A DNA stretch of 64,000 bases from Cognatilysobacter xinjiangensis (GCF_014651995.1 NZ_BMXY01000001.1:1240001-1304000), one strand, 5' to 3'. Shown: positions 41,764 to 52,424, counted from the stretch's first letter. Notes: a model not told the origin generated them from the sequence alone. Translations and numbers: made by a program.

Positions 41764-44007
41764 ATGACCGAATCGCCCCGCTCCACCTTCCACGGTTTCG
41801 AGCAGATTCCGCTGCGCGAGTACGCCGAGCGCGCGTACCTCGACTACTCCATGTACGTGGTCCTCGACCGCGCCCTGCCCTTCATCGGCGACGGCCTGAA
41901 GCCCGTCCAGCGCCGCATCGTCTATGCGATGAGCGAGCTGGGCCTCAATGCCGGCGCCAAGCCCAAGAAGTCGGCTCGCACCGTCGGCGACGTTATCGGC
42001 AAGTTCCATCCGCATGGCGACAGCGCCTGCTACGAGGCGCTGGTACTGATGGCGCAGCCGTTCTCGTACCGCTATCCGCTGATCGAGGGCCAGGGCAACT
42101 TCGGCTCGCAGGACGATCCCAAGTCGTTCGCGGCGATGCGTTACACCGAGTCGAAGCTGACGCCGATCGCCGAAGTGCTGCTGGGCGAGCTCGCGCACGG
42201 CACGGTCGACTGGGATCCGAACTTCGACGGCACGCTCGAGGAGCCGAGCTGGCTGCCCGCGCGCCTGCCGCACCTGCTGCTCAACGGCACCACCGGCATC
42301 GCGGTCGGCATGGCAACGGACGTGCCGCCGCACAACCTGCGCGAGGTTGTCAGCGCCTGCGTGCGGCTGCTCGACGACCCCGACGCGACGGTGCGCGACC
42401 TCTGCGAGCACGTTCAGGGGCCGGACTACCCGACCACGGCCGAGATCATCACTCCGCGCGCCGACCTGCTGCAGATGTACGAGACCGGCTGCGGCAGCGT
42501 GCGCGCCCGCGCGACCTGGCAGAAGGACGGCACCAATCTGGTCATCACCGCGCTGCCCTACCAGGTATCGCCGAGCAAGGTGATCGAGCAGATCGCCGCG
42601 CAGATGCGCGCCAAGAAGCTGCCGTGGCTGGAGGACATCCGCGACGAGTCCGACCACGCGAACCCGACCCGCATCGTGCTGGTCGCGCGCAGCAACCGCG
42701 TCGACGTCGAGCCGCTGATGGGCCACCTGTTCGCGACGACCGACCTTGAGCGCACCTACCGCGTCAACTTCAACATCATCGGCCTGGACGGCAAGCCTCA
42801 GGTCAAGAACCTGAGGGCGCTGCTGTCGGAATGGCTGCAGTTCCGCAGCGACACGGTGACGCGTCGCCTCACCCATCGTCTCGAGCGCGTCGAGCGCCGC
42901 CTGCACCTGCTCGAAGGCCTGCTGGTCGCATTCCTCAACCTCGACGAAGTGATCCGCATCATCCGCACCGAGGACGAGCCGAAGCCCGTGCTGATGGCGC
43001 GCTTCGGGCTCACCGAGGAGCAGACCGACTACATCCTCGAGACGCGCCTGCGCCAGCTCGCGCGGCTGGAGGAGATGAAGATCCGCGGCGAGCAATCGGA
43101 CCTGGCGACCGAGCGCGACCGCATCCAGGCGATCCTCGCGAGCAAATCCAAGCTGCGCAAGCTCATCAAGGACGAACTCCTGGCCGACGCGAAGAAGTTC
43201 GGCGACGAGCGCCGCTCGCCGCTGGTGGCGCGTGGCGCCGCGCAGGCGATCAGCGAGTCCGAGCTGGTGCCGACCGAGCCGATGACGGTCGTCGTCAGCC
43301 AGAAGGGCTGGGTGCGCGCGGCCAAGGGCCATGAGATCGACGCGGCCGGCCTCTCCTATCGCGAAGGCGACGAGCTCCTCGCGGCGGTACGCACGCGTAG
43401 CAATGCACAGGTCGCCTTCCTCGATTCCACGGGCCGCAGCTATTCGACCGCGGTGCACACGCTGCCCTCGGCACGTGGCAACGGCGAGCCGCTGACGGGC
43501 CGTTTCGCGCCGCCGTCCGGCGCGTCGTTCCAGGCGGTGGCCAGCGGCGAGTCCGAGCAGACCTACCTGCTCTCGACCAGCCACGGCTACGGCTTCGTGA
43601 CCAGGTTCGAGAACCTGGTCAGCCGCAACAAGGCCGGCAAGGCGATGCTCTCGCTAACGCCCAACGCCGAGGTGCTGCAGCCGGCCGTCGCGCCGACGAC
43701 CAAGGGCCATCGCGTGGTCGCCGCCACGAGCGCGGGTCACGTGCTTGCCTTCCCGATCGCGCAGCTGCCGGAAATGGAGCGCGGCAAGGGCAACAAGATC
43801 ATCGACATCCCGAAGGCCAAGCTCGGCACCGAGCGGGTCGTCGACGTGGTCGTCGTCGGGCCGGAGCAGTCGCTGGTCGTGATGTCGGGCGCGCGCACGA
43901 TGACGGTGTCGTACAAGGACCTCGAGGCCTACATGGGGCAGCGTGGCGCGCGCGGTGGACTGTTGCCGCGCGGGTGGCAGAAGGTGGAAGGCCTGCTCGT
44001 CGAGTGA
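41764..44007 (+). CDS. parC: DNA topoisomerase IV subunit A
   Basis: A 747-residue type IIA topoisomerase subunit that decatenates chromosomes with ParE. The start ATG 41764 gives [20 protein letters not shown], the usual ParC beginning. The active-site Tyr is Y127 in [11 protein letters not shown]. The C-terminal beta-pinwheel follows from about residue 490. It ends [11 protein letters not shown] diverged second copy of this 3' end lies just downstream. Confidence 0.97.
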   Translation: MTESPRSTFHGFEQIPLREYAERAYLDYSMYVVLDRALPFIGDGLKPVQRRIVYAMSELGLNAGAKPKKSARTVGDVIGKFHPHGDSACYEALVLMAQPFSYRYPLIEGQGNFGSQDDPKSFAAMRYTESKLTPIAEVLLGELAHGTVDWDPNFDGTLEEPSWLPARLPHLLLNGTTGIAVGMATDVPPHNLREVVSACVRLLDDPDATVRDLCEHVQGPDYPTTAEIITPRADLLQMYETGCGSVRARATWQKDGTNLVITALPYQVSPSKVIEQIAAQMRAKKLPWLEDIRDESDHANPTRIVLVARSNRVDVEPLMGHLFATTDLERTYRVNFNIIGLDGKPQVKNLRALLSEWLQFRSDTVTRRLTHRLERVERRLHLLEGLLVAFLNLDEVIRIIRTEDEPKPVLMARFGLTEEQTDYILETRLRQLARLEEMKIRGEQSDLATERDRIQAILASKSKLRKLIKDELLADAKKFGDERRSPLVARGAAQAISESELVPTEPMTVVVSQKGWVRAAKGHEIDAAGLSYREGDELLAAVRTRSNAQVAFLDSTGRSYSTAVHTLPSARGNGEPLTGRFAPPSGASFQAVASGESEQTYLLSTSHGYGFVTRFENLVSRNKAGKAMLSLTPNAEVLQPAVAPTTKGHRVVAATSAGHVLAFPIAQLPEMERGKGNKIIDIPKAKLGTERVVDVVVVGPEQSLVVMSGARTMTVSYKDLEAYMGQRGARGGLLPRGWQKVEGLLVE

Positions 44008-44138
44008 GCCCGGCACGCGAATGACGCAGCGCGCGGCGCCGCGGACGGGTCACGCTGATCGTGCCTCGTCCCGGCGCGGCAGAAGGTCGAAGGCCTGCTG
44101 GTGGAGTGACCCTGGCACAAGCGTGACGCAGCGCAACC
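43978..44138 (+). repeat. Diverged tandem copy of the parC 3' end
   Basis: The last codons and trailer of parC (43978-44035, CAGAAGGTGGAAGGCCTGCT and onward) recur at 44080-44137 with about three quarters or more identity, including the stop and the trailing TGACGCAGCGC. The two copies are offset by exactly 102 bases, a multiple of three, and both would read QKVEGLLVE then stop. Confidence 0.8.
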
Positions 44139-44149
44139 AAGTACGAGAG

Positions 44150-44172
44150 GCCCGGCCAGCGCCGGGCTTTTC
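44150..44172 (+). terminator. Intrinsic terminator of parC
   Basis: Perfect 7-bp stem GCCCGGC/GCCGGGC, loop CAGC, then TTTTCG. It lies past both copies of the repeated 3' end. Confidence 0.8.
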
Positions 44173-44235
44173 GCTTCCGCGTCTTCCCATCCGCGGCGCC
44201 CGCGGCTAGCGTGCAGGCCTACCCGGAGGACGACC

Positions 44236-44892
44236 ATGGATCCCGCGTTCTGGCATTCGCGCTGGCAGGAAGGCCGCATCGGCTTCCATCAGGACCGCCC
44301 GACGCCGCTGCTGGTCGAGCACTGGACGTCGCTCGGCCTCGCACAGGGTTCGCGCGTCTTCGTGCCGCTGTGCGGCAAGTCGCTGGACATGGCCTGGCTG
44401 GCGTCGCAGGGCCATCGCGTGCTCGGGGTCGAGCTGTCGGCGATGGCGGTGCGGGCGTTCTACGACGAGCACGGTCTCGCGCCTTCCATCGAGCAACACC
44501 CGGCAGGCGATATCTACCGTGCCGGCGACGTCGATATCGTCCGCGGTGACGCGTTCGCACTGGACGCCGACACGCTGCGCGATTGCGCGGGCGTGTTCGA
44601 TCGCGGCGCACTGATCGCGCTGCCGCCCGACATGCGCCGTCGCTACGCCAGCGAGCTCTACGCACGGCTGCCGGCGGGCTGCCGCGGGCTGCTGGTGACG
44701 CTGGAATATCCGGCACACGAGAAAGCCGGGCCGCCTTTCAGCGTGCCCGAGGCCGAGGTGCGCGATCTGTTCGGCCGCGACTGGCGCATCGAGGTGCTGG
44801 TCCGGCGCGACATCCTCGACGCGCAGCCCGCTTTCGTCGCCGAAGGCGTCAGCTCGCGGCACACGGTGGCCTATCGCCTCGAACGGCGCTGA
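44236..44892 (+). CDS. tpm: Thiopurine S-methyltransferase
   Basis: A 218-residue SAM-dependent methyltransferase. FWHSRWQEGRIGFHQDRPTP and VFVPLCGKSLDMAWLASQGH are diagnostic of the TPMT family; VLGVELS holds the SAM-binding acidic residue. In bacteria these enzymes methylate selenium or tellurium compounds and thiols. It is followed 45 bases later by the penicillin acylase gene. Confidence 0.95.
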   Translation: MDPAFWHSRWQEGRIGFHQDRPTPLLVEHWTSLGLAQGSRVFVPLCGKSLDMAWLASQGHRVLGVELSAMAVRAFYDEHGLAPSIEQHPAGDIYRAGDVDIVRGDAFALDADTLRDCAGVFDRGALIALPPDMRRRYASELYARLPAGCRGLLVTLEYPAHEKAGPPFSVPEAEVRDLFGRDWRIEVLVRRDILDAQPAFVAEGVSSRHTVAYRLERR

Positions 44893-44937
44893 TCGGGGCC
44901 GCCCGCTACAGTACGGGCAGGCTCGGGGAGCGGCGGC

Positions 44938-47286
44938 ATGAAGACGTGGATTCGCAGGACCGGATGGCTGGTGATCGCCCTCGCGGCGCTGGCGCTCGCA
45001 CTTGCTCTCGCCGCCTGGCTCGCGCTACGCGGCAGCCTCGCGCGGCTCGACGGCAAGGTCGCCCTACCCGGACTCTCGGCACCCGTATCCGTGCATCGCG
45101 ACGCCCTGGGCACGGTGACCATCGACGCCGCCGACGAGCGCGACGCGATGCGCGCGCTGGGCTATGTGCATGCGCAGGAGCGCTTCTTCGAGATGGACCT
45201 GATGCGGCGAGTCGGCGCAGGCGAGCTTTCGGGCCTGTTCGGCGCGCGTGCGCTGGACGTGGACCGCGCGCATCGCCATGACCGCCTGCGTGCGCGCGTG
45301 GAAGCCAGCCTCGCCAGGACGCTCGACGAACGCGGCGCGCTTGTCGAGGCCTATGCGGACGGCGTGAACGCGGGTGTCGGCGCGCTGCGCGTGCGTCCCT
45401 GGCCCTACCTGCTGCTACGCCAGTCGCCCCGCGCCTGGCGCGCCGAGGACACGCCACTGGTCGGTTACGCGATGTACTACGACCTGCAGGACGCCACGGG
45501 CGCGCGCGAGCTCGCGCTGTCCCGCGCGTTGCCGCAGTTGCCGCCCGCGCTGCGCGCGCTGGTGCTGCGCGATGGCAGCAGTTGGGATGCACCGCTGCAG
45601 GGCGAGCCGCGCGGCGATGCCGTGCTGCCGTCGCCCGAGGAGGTCGACCTGCGCCGCTGGGCGCCGCAGGCCCGGCGTATCGGGCCGGCCGAGCCGCGCG
45701 CCGAAGTCGGCAGCAACAACTTCGCCGTCGCCGGCACGCTCACTGACAACGGCCGCGCGATCCTCGCCGACGACATGCACCTCGGCCTGCGCGCGCCGAA
45801 CATCTGGTTTCGCGCGCGGCTGCGCTACGCCGATCCCGCCGCGCCGGGCGGGCGCGTCGACGTTACGGGTTTCACCCTGCCCGGCCTGCCCGGCGTGATC
45901 GTCGGCAGCAACGGGCACGTCGCCTGGGGTTTCACCAACAGCTACGGCGACTGGCTCGACTGGATCGTGCTGCCCGGCTGTCGTCGCGACGCCTGCCCGC
46001 AAGGGCGCGTGCACCGCGAGCGCATCGAGGTCGCGGGCGGCAACGCCGTGTCCGTCGATGTCGTGGAGACGCCGTGGGGCCCCGTCGACCACTACGACAC
46101 GCAAGGCCGCGCAATGGTGCGGCGCTGGGTCGCGCACCTGCCCGGTTCGCTCGGGCTGGGACTGCTCGGGATGGCGCGCGCCGGCTCGCTCGATGACGCG
46201 ATGCGCGTGGCCGATGCGACGGCGCTGCCGGCGCAGAACCTGCTCGTGGCCGACCGCGCCGGGCGCATAGGCTGGCGCCTGCTCGGCCCCATACCGCAGC
46301 GCGCGCCCGGTTGCGTGCCGGCGGGCGTCTCGGTCGCTGCGAACTGCCCGCCGTGGACGGCGACCACCGTCGCCACGCCGTCGATCGTCGACCCGGCCTC
46401 GGGCCGCCTGTGGACGGCCAACGCACGCGTCACCGACGGCGCCGACCTCGCGCGGATCGGCGATGGCGGCTACGTCGTCGCGGTGCGGGCGCGCATGATC
46501 CGCGATGACCTGATGGCCAGATCGCGGTTCGCCGAGCGCGACCTGCTGGCCGTTCAACTCGATGACCGCAGCCTGTTCCTGCAGCGCTGGGCCGCGCTGC
46601 TGCACGAGCAGGCGGGCCGATCGCATGGGGATGCGGCGCTGCGCGCGCTCGACCTCGGCCCGCTGGAGCCACGCGCCTCGGCCGATGCCGTGCAGTACCG
46701 GCTCGTGCGCGTCTGGCGCCAGGCGGTGCTCGACCGCATCCGCGAAGGCCTGCTGATGCCGGCGCGCGTGGCGTTGGGCGCCAATGCGGAGTTGCCGGAG
46801 CTTCCGCAGCTCGAAGGCATCGCCTGGCCGATGGTGACGACGCGGCCCGTGCACCTGCTCAATCCGCGCTTCGACAGCTGGGATGCACTGTTCGAGGACG
46901 CGGCGCGCGAAGTGCGCGACGGCCTCGTCAAGCGCGGCCCGCTCCGCGAGCGCACGTGGGGCGAGCGCAATACCGCCGCGATCTGTCATCCGCTGGCTAC
47001 CGCGCTGCCGATGGGCAAGCGCCTGCTGTGCATGCCAGCCGAGCCCTTGGACGGCGATGGGCTCACGCCGCGCGCGATGGCGAAGAATTTCGGCGCGTCG
47101 CAGCGCATGGTGGTGGCGCCGGGCCACGAGGCCGAGGGTCTCGCGCACATGCCGGGCGGCCAGAGCGGGCATCCGCTGTCGCCGTTCTGGGGCGCGGGCC
47201 ATGCCGACTGGGTACGCGGGAACGCCACGCCCTTCCTGCCCGGCACCGCGCGTCATGCGTTGACGCTGGAGCCGGCCGCGCGCTGA
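44938..47286 (+). CDS. Penicillin acylase family N-terminal nucleophile hydrolase
   Basis: A 782-residue protein with an N-terminal signal or anchor helix (residues 12-31). DAADERDAMRALGYVHAQERFF belongs to the alpha subunit. The proposed autocleavage site and nucleophile is S259 in EVGSNNFAVAG, followed by ILADDMHLGLRAPNIW of the beta chain. Homologues hydrolyse beta-lactam side chains or acyl-homoserine lactones, so quorum quenching is possible but unproven. It would mature in the periplasm. It is convergent with the large EAL gene, 3 bases apart. Confidence 0.92.
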   Translation: MKTWIRRTGWLVIALAALALALALAAWLALRGSLARLDGKVALPGLSAPVSVHRDALGTVTIDAADERDAMRALGYVHAQERFFEMDLMRRVGAGELSGLFGARALDVDRAHRHDRLRARVEASLARTLDERGALVEAYADGVNAGVGALRVRPWPYLLLRQSPRAWRAEDTPLVGYAMYYDLQDATGARELALSRALPQLPPALRALVLRDGSSWDAPLQGEPRGDAVLPSPEEVDLRRWAPQARRIGPAEPRAEVGSNNFAVAGTLTDNGRAILADDMHLGLRAPNIWFRARLRYADPAAPGGRVDVTGFTLPGLPGVIVGSNGHVAWGFTNSYGDWLDWIVLPGCRRDACPQGRVHRERIEVAGGNAVSVDVVETPWGPVDHYDTQGRAMVRRWVAHLPGSLGLGLLGMARAGSLDDAMRVADATALPAQNLLVADRAGRIGWRLLGPIPQRAPGCVPAGVSVAANCPPWTATTVATPSIVDPASGRLWTANARVTDGADLARIGDGGYVVAVRARMIRDDLMARSRFAERDLLAVQLDDRSLFLQRWAALLHEQAGRSHGDAALRALDLGPLEPRASADAVQYRLVRVWRQAVLDRIREGLLMPARVALGANAELPELPQLEGIAWPMVTTRPVHLLNPRFDSWDALFEDAAREVRDGLVKRGPLRERTWGERNTAAICHPLATALPMGKRLLCMPAEPLDGDGLTPRAMAKNFGASQRMVVAPGHEAEGLAHMPGGQSGHPLSPFWGAGHADWVRGNATPFLPGTARHALTLEPAAR

Positions 47287-47289
47287 GCC

Positions 47290-50200
47290 TCAGGCGAGCA
47301 GCGCGGGCTCGCGCGTGCGCTCGAGATAGCGCAGGAGCAGCGGCAGCAGTTCCTCGAACGGCATCGGGCGGCCGAGCAGGTAGCCCTGCACCTCGTCGAT
47401 GTTGCGCGCGCGCAGCCAGTCCAGCTGCAGCACGGTTTCCACGCCCTCGGCGACGGTGCGGATGTCGAGCGCCTGCGCGAGGCCGATGATCGAGTTGCAG
47501 ATCGCCGCATCGTCCTCGTCGCTGCCGAGGTCGCGCACGAACGAGCGGTCGATCTTCAGGCGGTCGATCGGGAAGCGCTTGAGATACGCGAGCGACGAAT
47601 AGCCGGTGCCGAAGTCGTCGATCGAGAAGCTCACGCCCAGCGCGGCGATCTGCCGCATCAGCTCGATCGCGCGCTCCGGGTCCTGCATCAGCAGCCCCTC
47701 GGTGATCTCCAGTTCGAGCGCCTCGGGCGGCAACGAATGGCGCTGGATGGTTTCAGTGACGTGGCGAACCAGCTCGTCGTTGAACTGCGCGGGCGACACG
47801 TTCACCGCAACGCGCAGGCCTGGCAGGCCTTCGTCGACCAGCCGGCGGTAATGGCGCGCTGCCTGGTCGAGTACGCGACGGCCCAGTTCGACGATCAGCC
47901 CGCTTTCCTCGCAGACCGGGATGAACTCGCCCGGCGGCAGCAGGCCGCGTTCGGGGTGCTGCCAGCGCACCAGTGTTTCCAGAGCGACGGGGCGTTCGTC
48001 GCTGTCGAACAGCGGCTGGAACACTGCGACGAACTCGTCGCGCTCCAGCGCCTGGCGCAGTTCCGCCACCAGCTGCACGCGACGCGACACGCCCTCGACG
48101 AACTCGCTCTGGAACGACACCGCGCGGTTGCGACCCTGGCGCTTGGCCTGGTGCATCGCGAGGTCGGCGTGCTTGAGCAGCGTCTCGACGTCGTGCCCGG
48201 CCTCGGGGAAGCGGCACCAGCCGATGCTGGCGGTCAGCGTCTGCAGCGAGCCGCCGAGGTTGATCGGGCGCTCCAGTGCTTCAGTGATGCGACGGATGAC
48301 CTCGGCCGCACCGTCCTCGCCGCTCTGCTCGGTGAGCACGACGACGAACTCGTCGCCGCCGAAGCGGGCGACGGTGTCGGTCTCCCGCGCGACGCCGCGC
48401 AGGCGCTCGGCAACCTCGCAGAGCACCTGGTCGCCGGCACTGTGGCCCAGCGTGTCGTTCACCAGCTTGAAGTCGTCGAGGTCGATGAAGATCAGCGCGC
48501 CGTCGCGGTCGTAGCGCTGCGCGTTGAGCAGCGCCTGGTGCAGGCGGTCCTGCAGCAGCTGGCGGTTCGGCAGGTCGGTGAGCTCATCGTGCGTGGCGCG
48601 GTACGCGAGGCGCTCCTCGTACTGCTGCCGCTCGGAGAGGTCGAGCATGCCGCCCACCATCCGTAGCGCATGGCCATTCGTGGCGCGCTGGATGAAGCCG
48701 CGATCGAGCACCAGCGCGTAGCCGCCATCGGCGCGACGGTAGCGGTACTGCTCCTGCCACTCGGCTTCCTTGCCCGCAAGCGCCCGCTTGAGCCCGCTGA
48801 ACACACGATTGCGGTCGGCCGGATGCACGCGCGAGCGCCATTCCTCGTCCGACGGCAGATCCGGCTGCGTGTGGCCGAAGCGCGTGTAGTACGAATCGCT
48901 CCACCAGATCTGGCCGGTCGCGATGTCGCAGTCGTAGACCGCGTCGCTGGTCGCGCGCGCGACCAGCTGGAAACGCTCCTCGGCGCGCTCGCGCTCGGTG
49001 ACGTCCTGCGCGGCGACAAGACGCGCGCTGCGGCCGTCGAAGTCGATGTCGTGACTGAACACCGCCATCCGCATGACGCTGCCGTCGCGGTGCAGGTGCG
49101 TCCACACCTGGCCCTGCGGGCGTTCGCGCGACGCCATGCGCGCGGCTTCGAGCAGGCGCTCGCGTTCGGATTCCGGCCGGATCGACAGCATGCTCGCGCC
49201 GACCAGTTCCTCATGCGCATAGCCGTAGTGCCGGACCATCGCGTCGTTGAGCGCGAGGATGGTCAGCGACTCGCGGTCGTAGACCCACATCGGCAGCGGA
49301 TTGTGCTCGAACAGGAAGCGGTACTCGGCCTCGGCCTGGAGTGCGCGCTCGCGGGCCTGCATCAGCTCGGTCACGTCCTGGTGGTAGCCGCGCACGACGG
49401 TGCGGCCGGCGTCGTCGATGGCGGCGATGGATCGCGCCAGAAGCACGCGCTCGGCACCGTCGACGCGGCGGATGCGGTAGCTCAACTGCACGGGCCCCTG
49501 CCCGGCGAGCGCCGCCTCGCCCGCGGCGATGACGGCATCGCGGTCGTCGGAGTCCAGGAAGCCGGCGAGCTCGACGTCGGCGATCAGGCGCTGGTGCGCC
49601 GGCATGCCGTGCAGCCGCGCGCACTGCTCGCTGAAATGGACGACCCGCGCCTGCGGATCCCAGACGTATTCGCCGAGCTGCGCGAGGTCCTGCGCCTGCT
49701 GCAGGCGCTCCTCGCGGTTGCGCAGCGTCGACAGTGCCTGCTCCAGCTCGCCGATCAACGCGGCCTGCTCGCCCTGCGCGCGATCGAAGCGGCGCACCAG
49801 CCAGCCCCAGACCAGCCCCATGAGCAGCGCGACGAGGCAGAGCGCCGAGGCAGGTCGGCCCCACAGGTCGAGCAGGCGCGGCGGCGCGGTGCCGACGACG
49901 ATCGTGAGACGCGTACCCGGGATGCGGCGGAAGGCGTGTTCCCGGCGAATCCCGTCGGCCACGGTTTCGGAGACATAGCGCCCTTCGCGCGCATGGATGC
50001 GTTCCGGGTCGAACAGCGGCGAGGCGGACATCGACTGGCCGGGAGCGCGGCCGGAGTCGAACGAGCCCGCCACCAGCACGCGATCGTCCTGTACGAGGCT
50101 CGCTAACTCGTCCGTGTCGAGGCGATAACCCTGGACCACGGCGGTGAGGACCCCGGCGTCGACGCGTGCGGACACCATGCGGTCGCCCACGCGGCGCGAG

Positions 50201-50598
50201 ATCGGCACGTACCAGCGCCCGTCCAGCCGGATCGGGCGATCCACCTGCACCGGCGATTCCCGCGAGGCGACCGGATCGCCCGCGCGCACCGGACGCAGCA
50301 CCACGTCGTGCATCGCGACGACGGGCGGCGCCGTGCCGGCACCGGCCGCGGCTTCAAGCTGGCGCCCGAACAGGAACAGGCGATCGAGCAACTGGCGCTC
50401 CACCGCGTCCAGCACCAGCCGGCTGCGCAGTTCGCGCGCATCCTGGTACTGGCGGTAGTCGTTGACGATCAGCACCACGGCGATGACCGGCAGCAGCGCC
50501 GCCAGGCCCCAGCCGATCGCGAGCAGTCGCAGGCGGCGCGGGCGCGCGGAGCCGGCGGCGTCTCGGGTCGTACGGGATGTCGCCTGCTGGGAAGTCAT
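47290..50598 (-). CDS. Membrane PAS-GGDEF-EAL c-di-GMP regulator
   Basis: A 1102-residue sensor. A first helix (about 22-45), a periplasmic sensing region and a second helix (about 243-262) precede three PAS-like modules (about 290-665). GGDEF at 747-751 is intact and its I-site RETD is kept, so a product-inhibited cyclase is plausible. The EAL domain reads ETLVRW at 874, keeping the required Glu, with DDFGTGYSSLAYLKRFP and KIDRSFVRDL later. Unlike the MHYT protein at 5.6 kb, it keeps its inhibition site. Net activity cannot be told. Confidence 0.92.
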   Translation of the reverse strand: MTSQQATSRTTRDAAGSARPRRLRLLAIGWGLAALLPVIAVVLIVNDYRQYQDARELRSRLVLDAVERQLLDRLFLFGRQLEAAAGAGTAPPVVAMHDVVLRPVRAGDPVASRESPVQVDRPIRLDGRWYVPISRRVGDRMVSARVDAGVLTAVVQGYRLDTDELASLVQDDRVLVAGSFDSGRAPGQSMSASPLFDPERIHAREGRYVSETVADGIRREHAFRRIPGTRLTIVVGTAPPRLLDLWGRPASALCLVALLMGLVWGWLVRRFDRAQGEQAALIGELEQALSTLRNREERLQQAQDLAQLGEYVWDPQARVVHFSEQCARLHGMPAHQRLIADVELAGFLDSDDRDAVIAAGEAALAGQGPVQLSYRIRRVDGAERVLLARSIAAIDDAGRTVVRGYHQDVTELMQARERALQAEAEYRFLFEHNPLPMWVYDRESLTILALNDAMVRHYGYAHEELVGASMLSIRPESERERLLEAARMASRERPQGQVWTHLHRDGSVMRMAVFSHDIDFDGRSARLVAAQDVTERERAEERFQLVARATSDAVYDCDIATGQIWWSDSYYTRFGHTQPDLPSDEEWRSRVHPADRNRVFSGLKRALAGKEAEWQEQYRYRRADGGYALVLDRGFIQRATNGHALRMVGGMLDLSERQQYEERLAYRATHDELTDLPNRQLLQDRLHQALLNAQRYDRDGALIFIDLDDFKLVNDTLGHSAGDQVLCEVAERLRGVARETDTVARFGGDEFVVVLTEQSGEDGAAEVIRRITEALERPINLGGSLQTLTASIGWCRFPEAGHDVETLLKHADLAMHQAKRQGRNRAVSFQSEFVEGVSRRVQLVAELRQALERDEFVAVFQPLFDSDERPVALETLVRWQHPERGLLPPGEFIPVCEESGLIVELGRRVLDQAARHYRRLVDEGLPGLRVAVNVSPAQFNDELVRHVTETIQRHSLPPEALELEITEGLLMQDPERAIELMRQIAALGVSFSIDDFGTGYSSLAYLKRFPIDRLKIDRSFVRDLGSDEDDAAICNSIIGLAQALDIRTVAEGVETVLQLDWLRARNIDEVQGYLLGRPMPFEELLPLLLRYLERTREPALLA

Positions 50599-50627
50599 GC
50601 CGCTCCGGTCGCGTGCGTGGGCGCGCG

Positions 50628-50651
50628 GTGGGGTCGGCAGACCGGCCCCAC
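50628..50651 (-). terminator. Hairpin after asnB, possible terminator
   Basis: A 10-bp stem with one G-T pair and a CAGA-type loop, 45 bases past the asnB stop. No T tract follows on the minus strand, so it may be only an RNA-stabilising hairpin. Confidence 0.35.
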
Positions 50652-50695
50652 GTGCGCTCTTCGTCCCTTAACGGCCGGTTGCAGTCAGCCTTGAG

Positions 50696-52402
50696 TCAGG
50701 CAGCGGTCGCGCGTGCGTCCGCCGACGCGTCGAGGGCGGCGGCATGCACGCCGGCCACCGCACGGCCCGACGGATCGGCCGACGCGGCGAATGCGGCATC
50801 CCAGGCGATGGCCGCGGGCGTCGAGCAGGCGATGGATTTGCCGCCCGGCACGGTCCGCGCGCAGGCCTCGCCGGGGTACCAGCGCTCGAACAGAGTGCGG
50901 TACAGGTAGGCCTCCTTGGTCTGCGGCGGGTTGACCGGGAAGCGGTAGCCCGCCGTCGCCAGCGCCGCGTCCGCAACCTCGCGCTCGGCCAGCGCCTTCA
51001 GCGAATCGATCCAGCCGTAGCCGACGCCGTCGCTGAACTGCTCCTTCTGCCGCCACAGGATCGAATCGGGCAGCCAGCCCTGGAAGGCCTCGCGCAGAAT
51101 CGCCTTCTCGATGCGCCCGCCGCCGGCCATCTTCGCGCTCGCATCCATCCGCATGGCGACGTCGAGGAACTCGGTGTCGAGGAAGGGCACGCGCGCTTCG
51201 ACGCCCCAGGCCATCATCGACTTGTTGGCGCGCAGGCAGTCGAACTGGTGCAGGCCCTCGAGCTTGCGCACCGTCTCCTCGTGGAATTCGCGGGCGTTCG
51301 GCGCCTTGTGGAAGTACAGGTAGCCGCCGAAGATCTCGTCGCTGCCCTCGCCCGACAGCACCATCTTGATGCCCATCGCGCGGATGCGCCGCGCGAGCAG
51401 GAACATCGGCGTGGAGGCGCGGATCGTCGTGACGTCGTACGTTTCGATATGCCGGATCACCTCGGGCAGCGCGTCGATGCCCTCCTCGACCGCGTAGGTG
51501 AAGCCGTGGTGCACGGTGCCGATGGCGTCGGCCGCGACCTTCGCGGCGGCGAGATCGGGCGAACCTTCGAGGCCGATCGCGAAGGAATGCAGGCGCGGCC
51601 ACCAGGCCTCGCTTTGGTCGCCATCCTCGATGCGATGGCGCGCGTATCGCGCAGCCACGCCGGCCACGAGCGAGGAATCCAGCCCGCCCGACAGCAGCAC
51701 GCCGTAGGGCACATCGCTCATCAACTGGCGATGCACGGCGCGCTCGAAGGCCTCGCGCAGTTCGTCGGGCGTCACGCGCACGCCTTCCGTCGCTTCGAAG
51801 CGTCGCCAGTCGCGCACGTGGTAGCGGCGCAGCTCGCCCGTGGCGCTGTCGTACCAGTGGCCGGGCGGGAACGGCGCGACGTCGTGGCAGGTGCGATCGA
51901 TCGCCTTCATCTCGGACGCCACCCAGACGCGCCCGTCCGCATCGTGGCCCCAGTACAGCGGGCAGACGCCGATGGGATCCCGCGCGACGATGAAGCGCGC
52001 GCGCGAGCTGTCCCACAGGGCGAACGCGAAGATGCCGTTGAGCCGGTCCAGCCACGCGCCGACGTCCTCGCCCGACGCGTACAGCGCGCTGATCGGCTCG
52101 CAGTCCGAGCCGGTGGTGAAGGGGTAGTCCGGCATCGCCTGGCGCAGGTCGCGATGGTTGTAGATTTCGCCGTTGACGGCGAGCACCACGCGGCCGTCCT
52201 TCGAAAGGATCGGCTGCGAGCCGCCGACGGGATCGACGATGGCCAGCCGCTCGTGCACCAGCAGGGCCGCCGGCTCCACGTGCACGCCGCTCCAGTCGGG
52301 CCCGCGGTGGCGTTGGCGTGCCGACATCGCCAGTGCCAGCGGGCGCAGCAGGCGAAGGTCGGCGTCGGGCCTGAGATCGAAGGCGGCGAGGATCGAACAC
52401 AT
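50696..52402 (-). CDS. asnB: Asparagine synthase (glutamine-hydrolysing)
   Basis: A 568-residue class II amidotransferase making asparagine from aspartate, glutamine and ATP. The start ATG 52402 puts the glutaminase nucleophile at C2 (MCSILAAFD). The N-terminal domain has RGPDWSG, LAIVDPVGGSQPI and VNGEIYNH; the synthetase domain has the PP-loop LLSGGLDSSLVAG and the later SGEGSDEIFGGYLYF. Length matches E. coli AsnB (554). It is preceded by a leader with an Asn-rich short frame and an intrinsic terminator, so expression is probably attenuated by asparagine supply. Confidence 0.96.
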   Translation of the reverse strand: MCSILAAFDLRPDADLRLLRPLALAMSARQRHRGPDWSGVHVEPAALLVHERLAIVDPVGGSQPILSKDGRVVLAVNGEIYNHRDLRQAMPDYPFTTGSDCEPISALYASGEDVGAWLDRLNGIFAFALWDSSRARFIVARDPIGVCPLYWGHDADGRVWVASEMKAIDRTCHDVAPFPPGHWYDSATGELRRYHVRDWRRFEATEGVRVTPDELREAFERAVHRQLMSDVPYGVLLSGGLDSSLVAGVAARYARHRIEDGDQSEAWWPRLHSFAIGLEGSPDLAAAKVAADAIGTVHHGFTYAVEEGIDALPEVIRHIETYDVTTIRASTPMFLLARRIRAMGIKMVLSGEGSDEIFGGYLYFHKAPNAREFHEETVRKLEGLHQFDCLRANKSMMAWGVEARVPFLDTEFLDVAMRMDASAKMAGGGRIEKAILREAFQGWLPDSILWRQKEQFSDGVGYGWIDSLKALAEREVADAALATAGYRFPVNPPQTKEAYLYRTLFERWYPGEACARTVPGGKSIACSTPAAIAWDAAFAASADPSGRAVAGVHAAALDASADARATAA

Positions 52403-52424
52403 GGCGGATTTCCTTTTTCGTGGG

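Noticed and set aside
42831-43334. Alternate-frame plus-strand proteins inside parC and similar ones inside other genes
   Set aside because: Arg/Pro/Ala-rich out-of-frame readings of known genes.
50599-50695. Second attenuator near the 3' side of asnB based on a 10-bp hairpin
   Set aside because: There is no T tract and no short frame; at most an mRNA-end hairpin.
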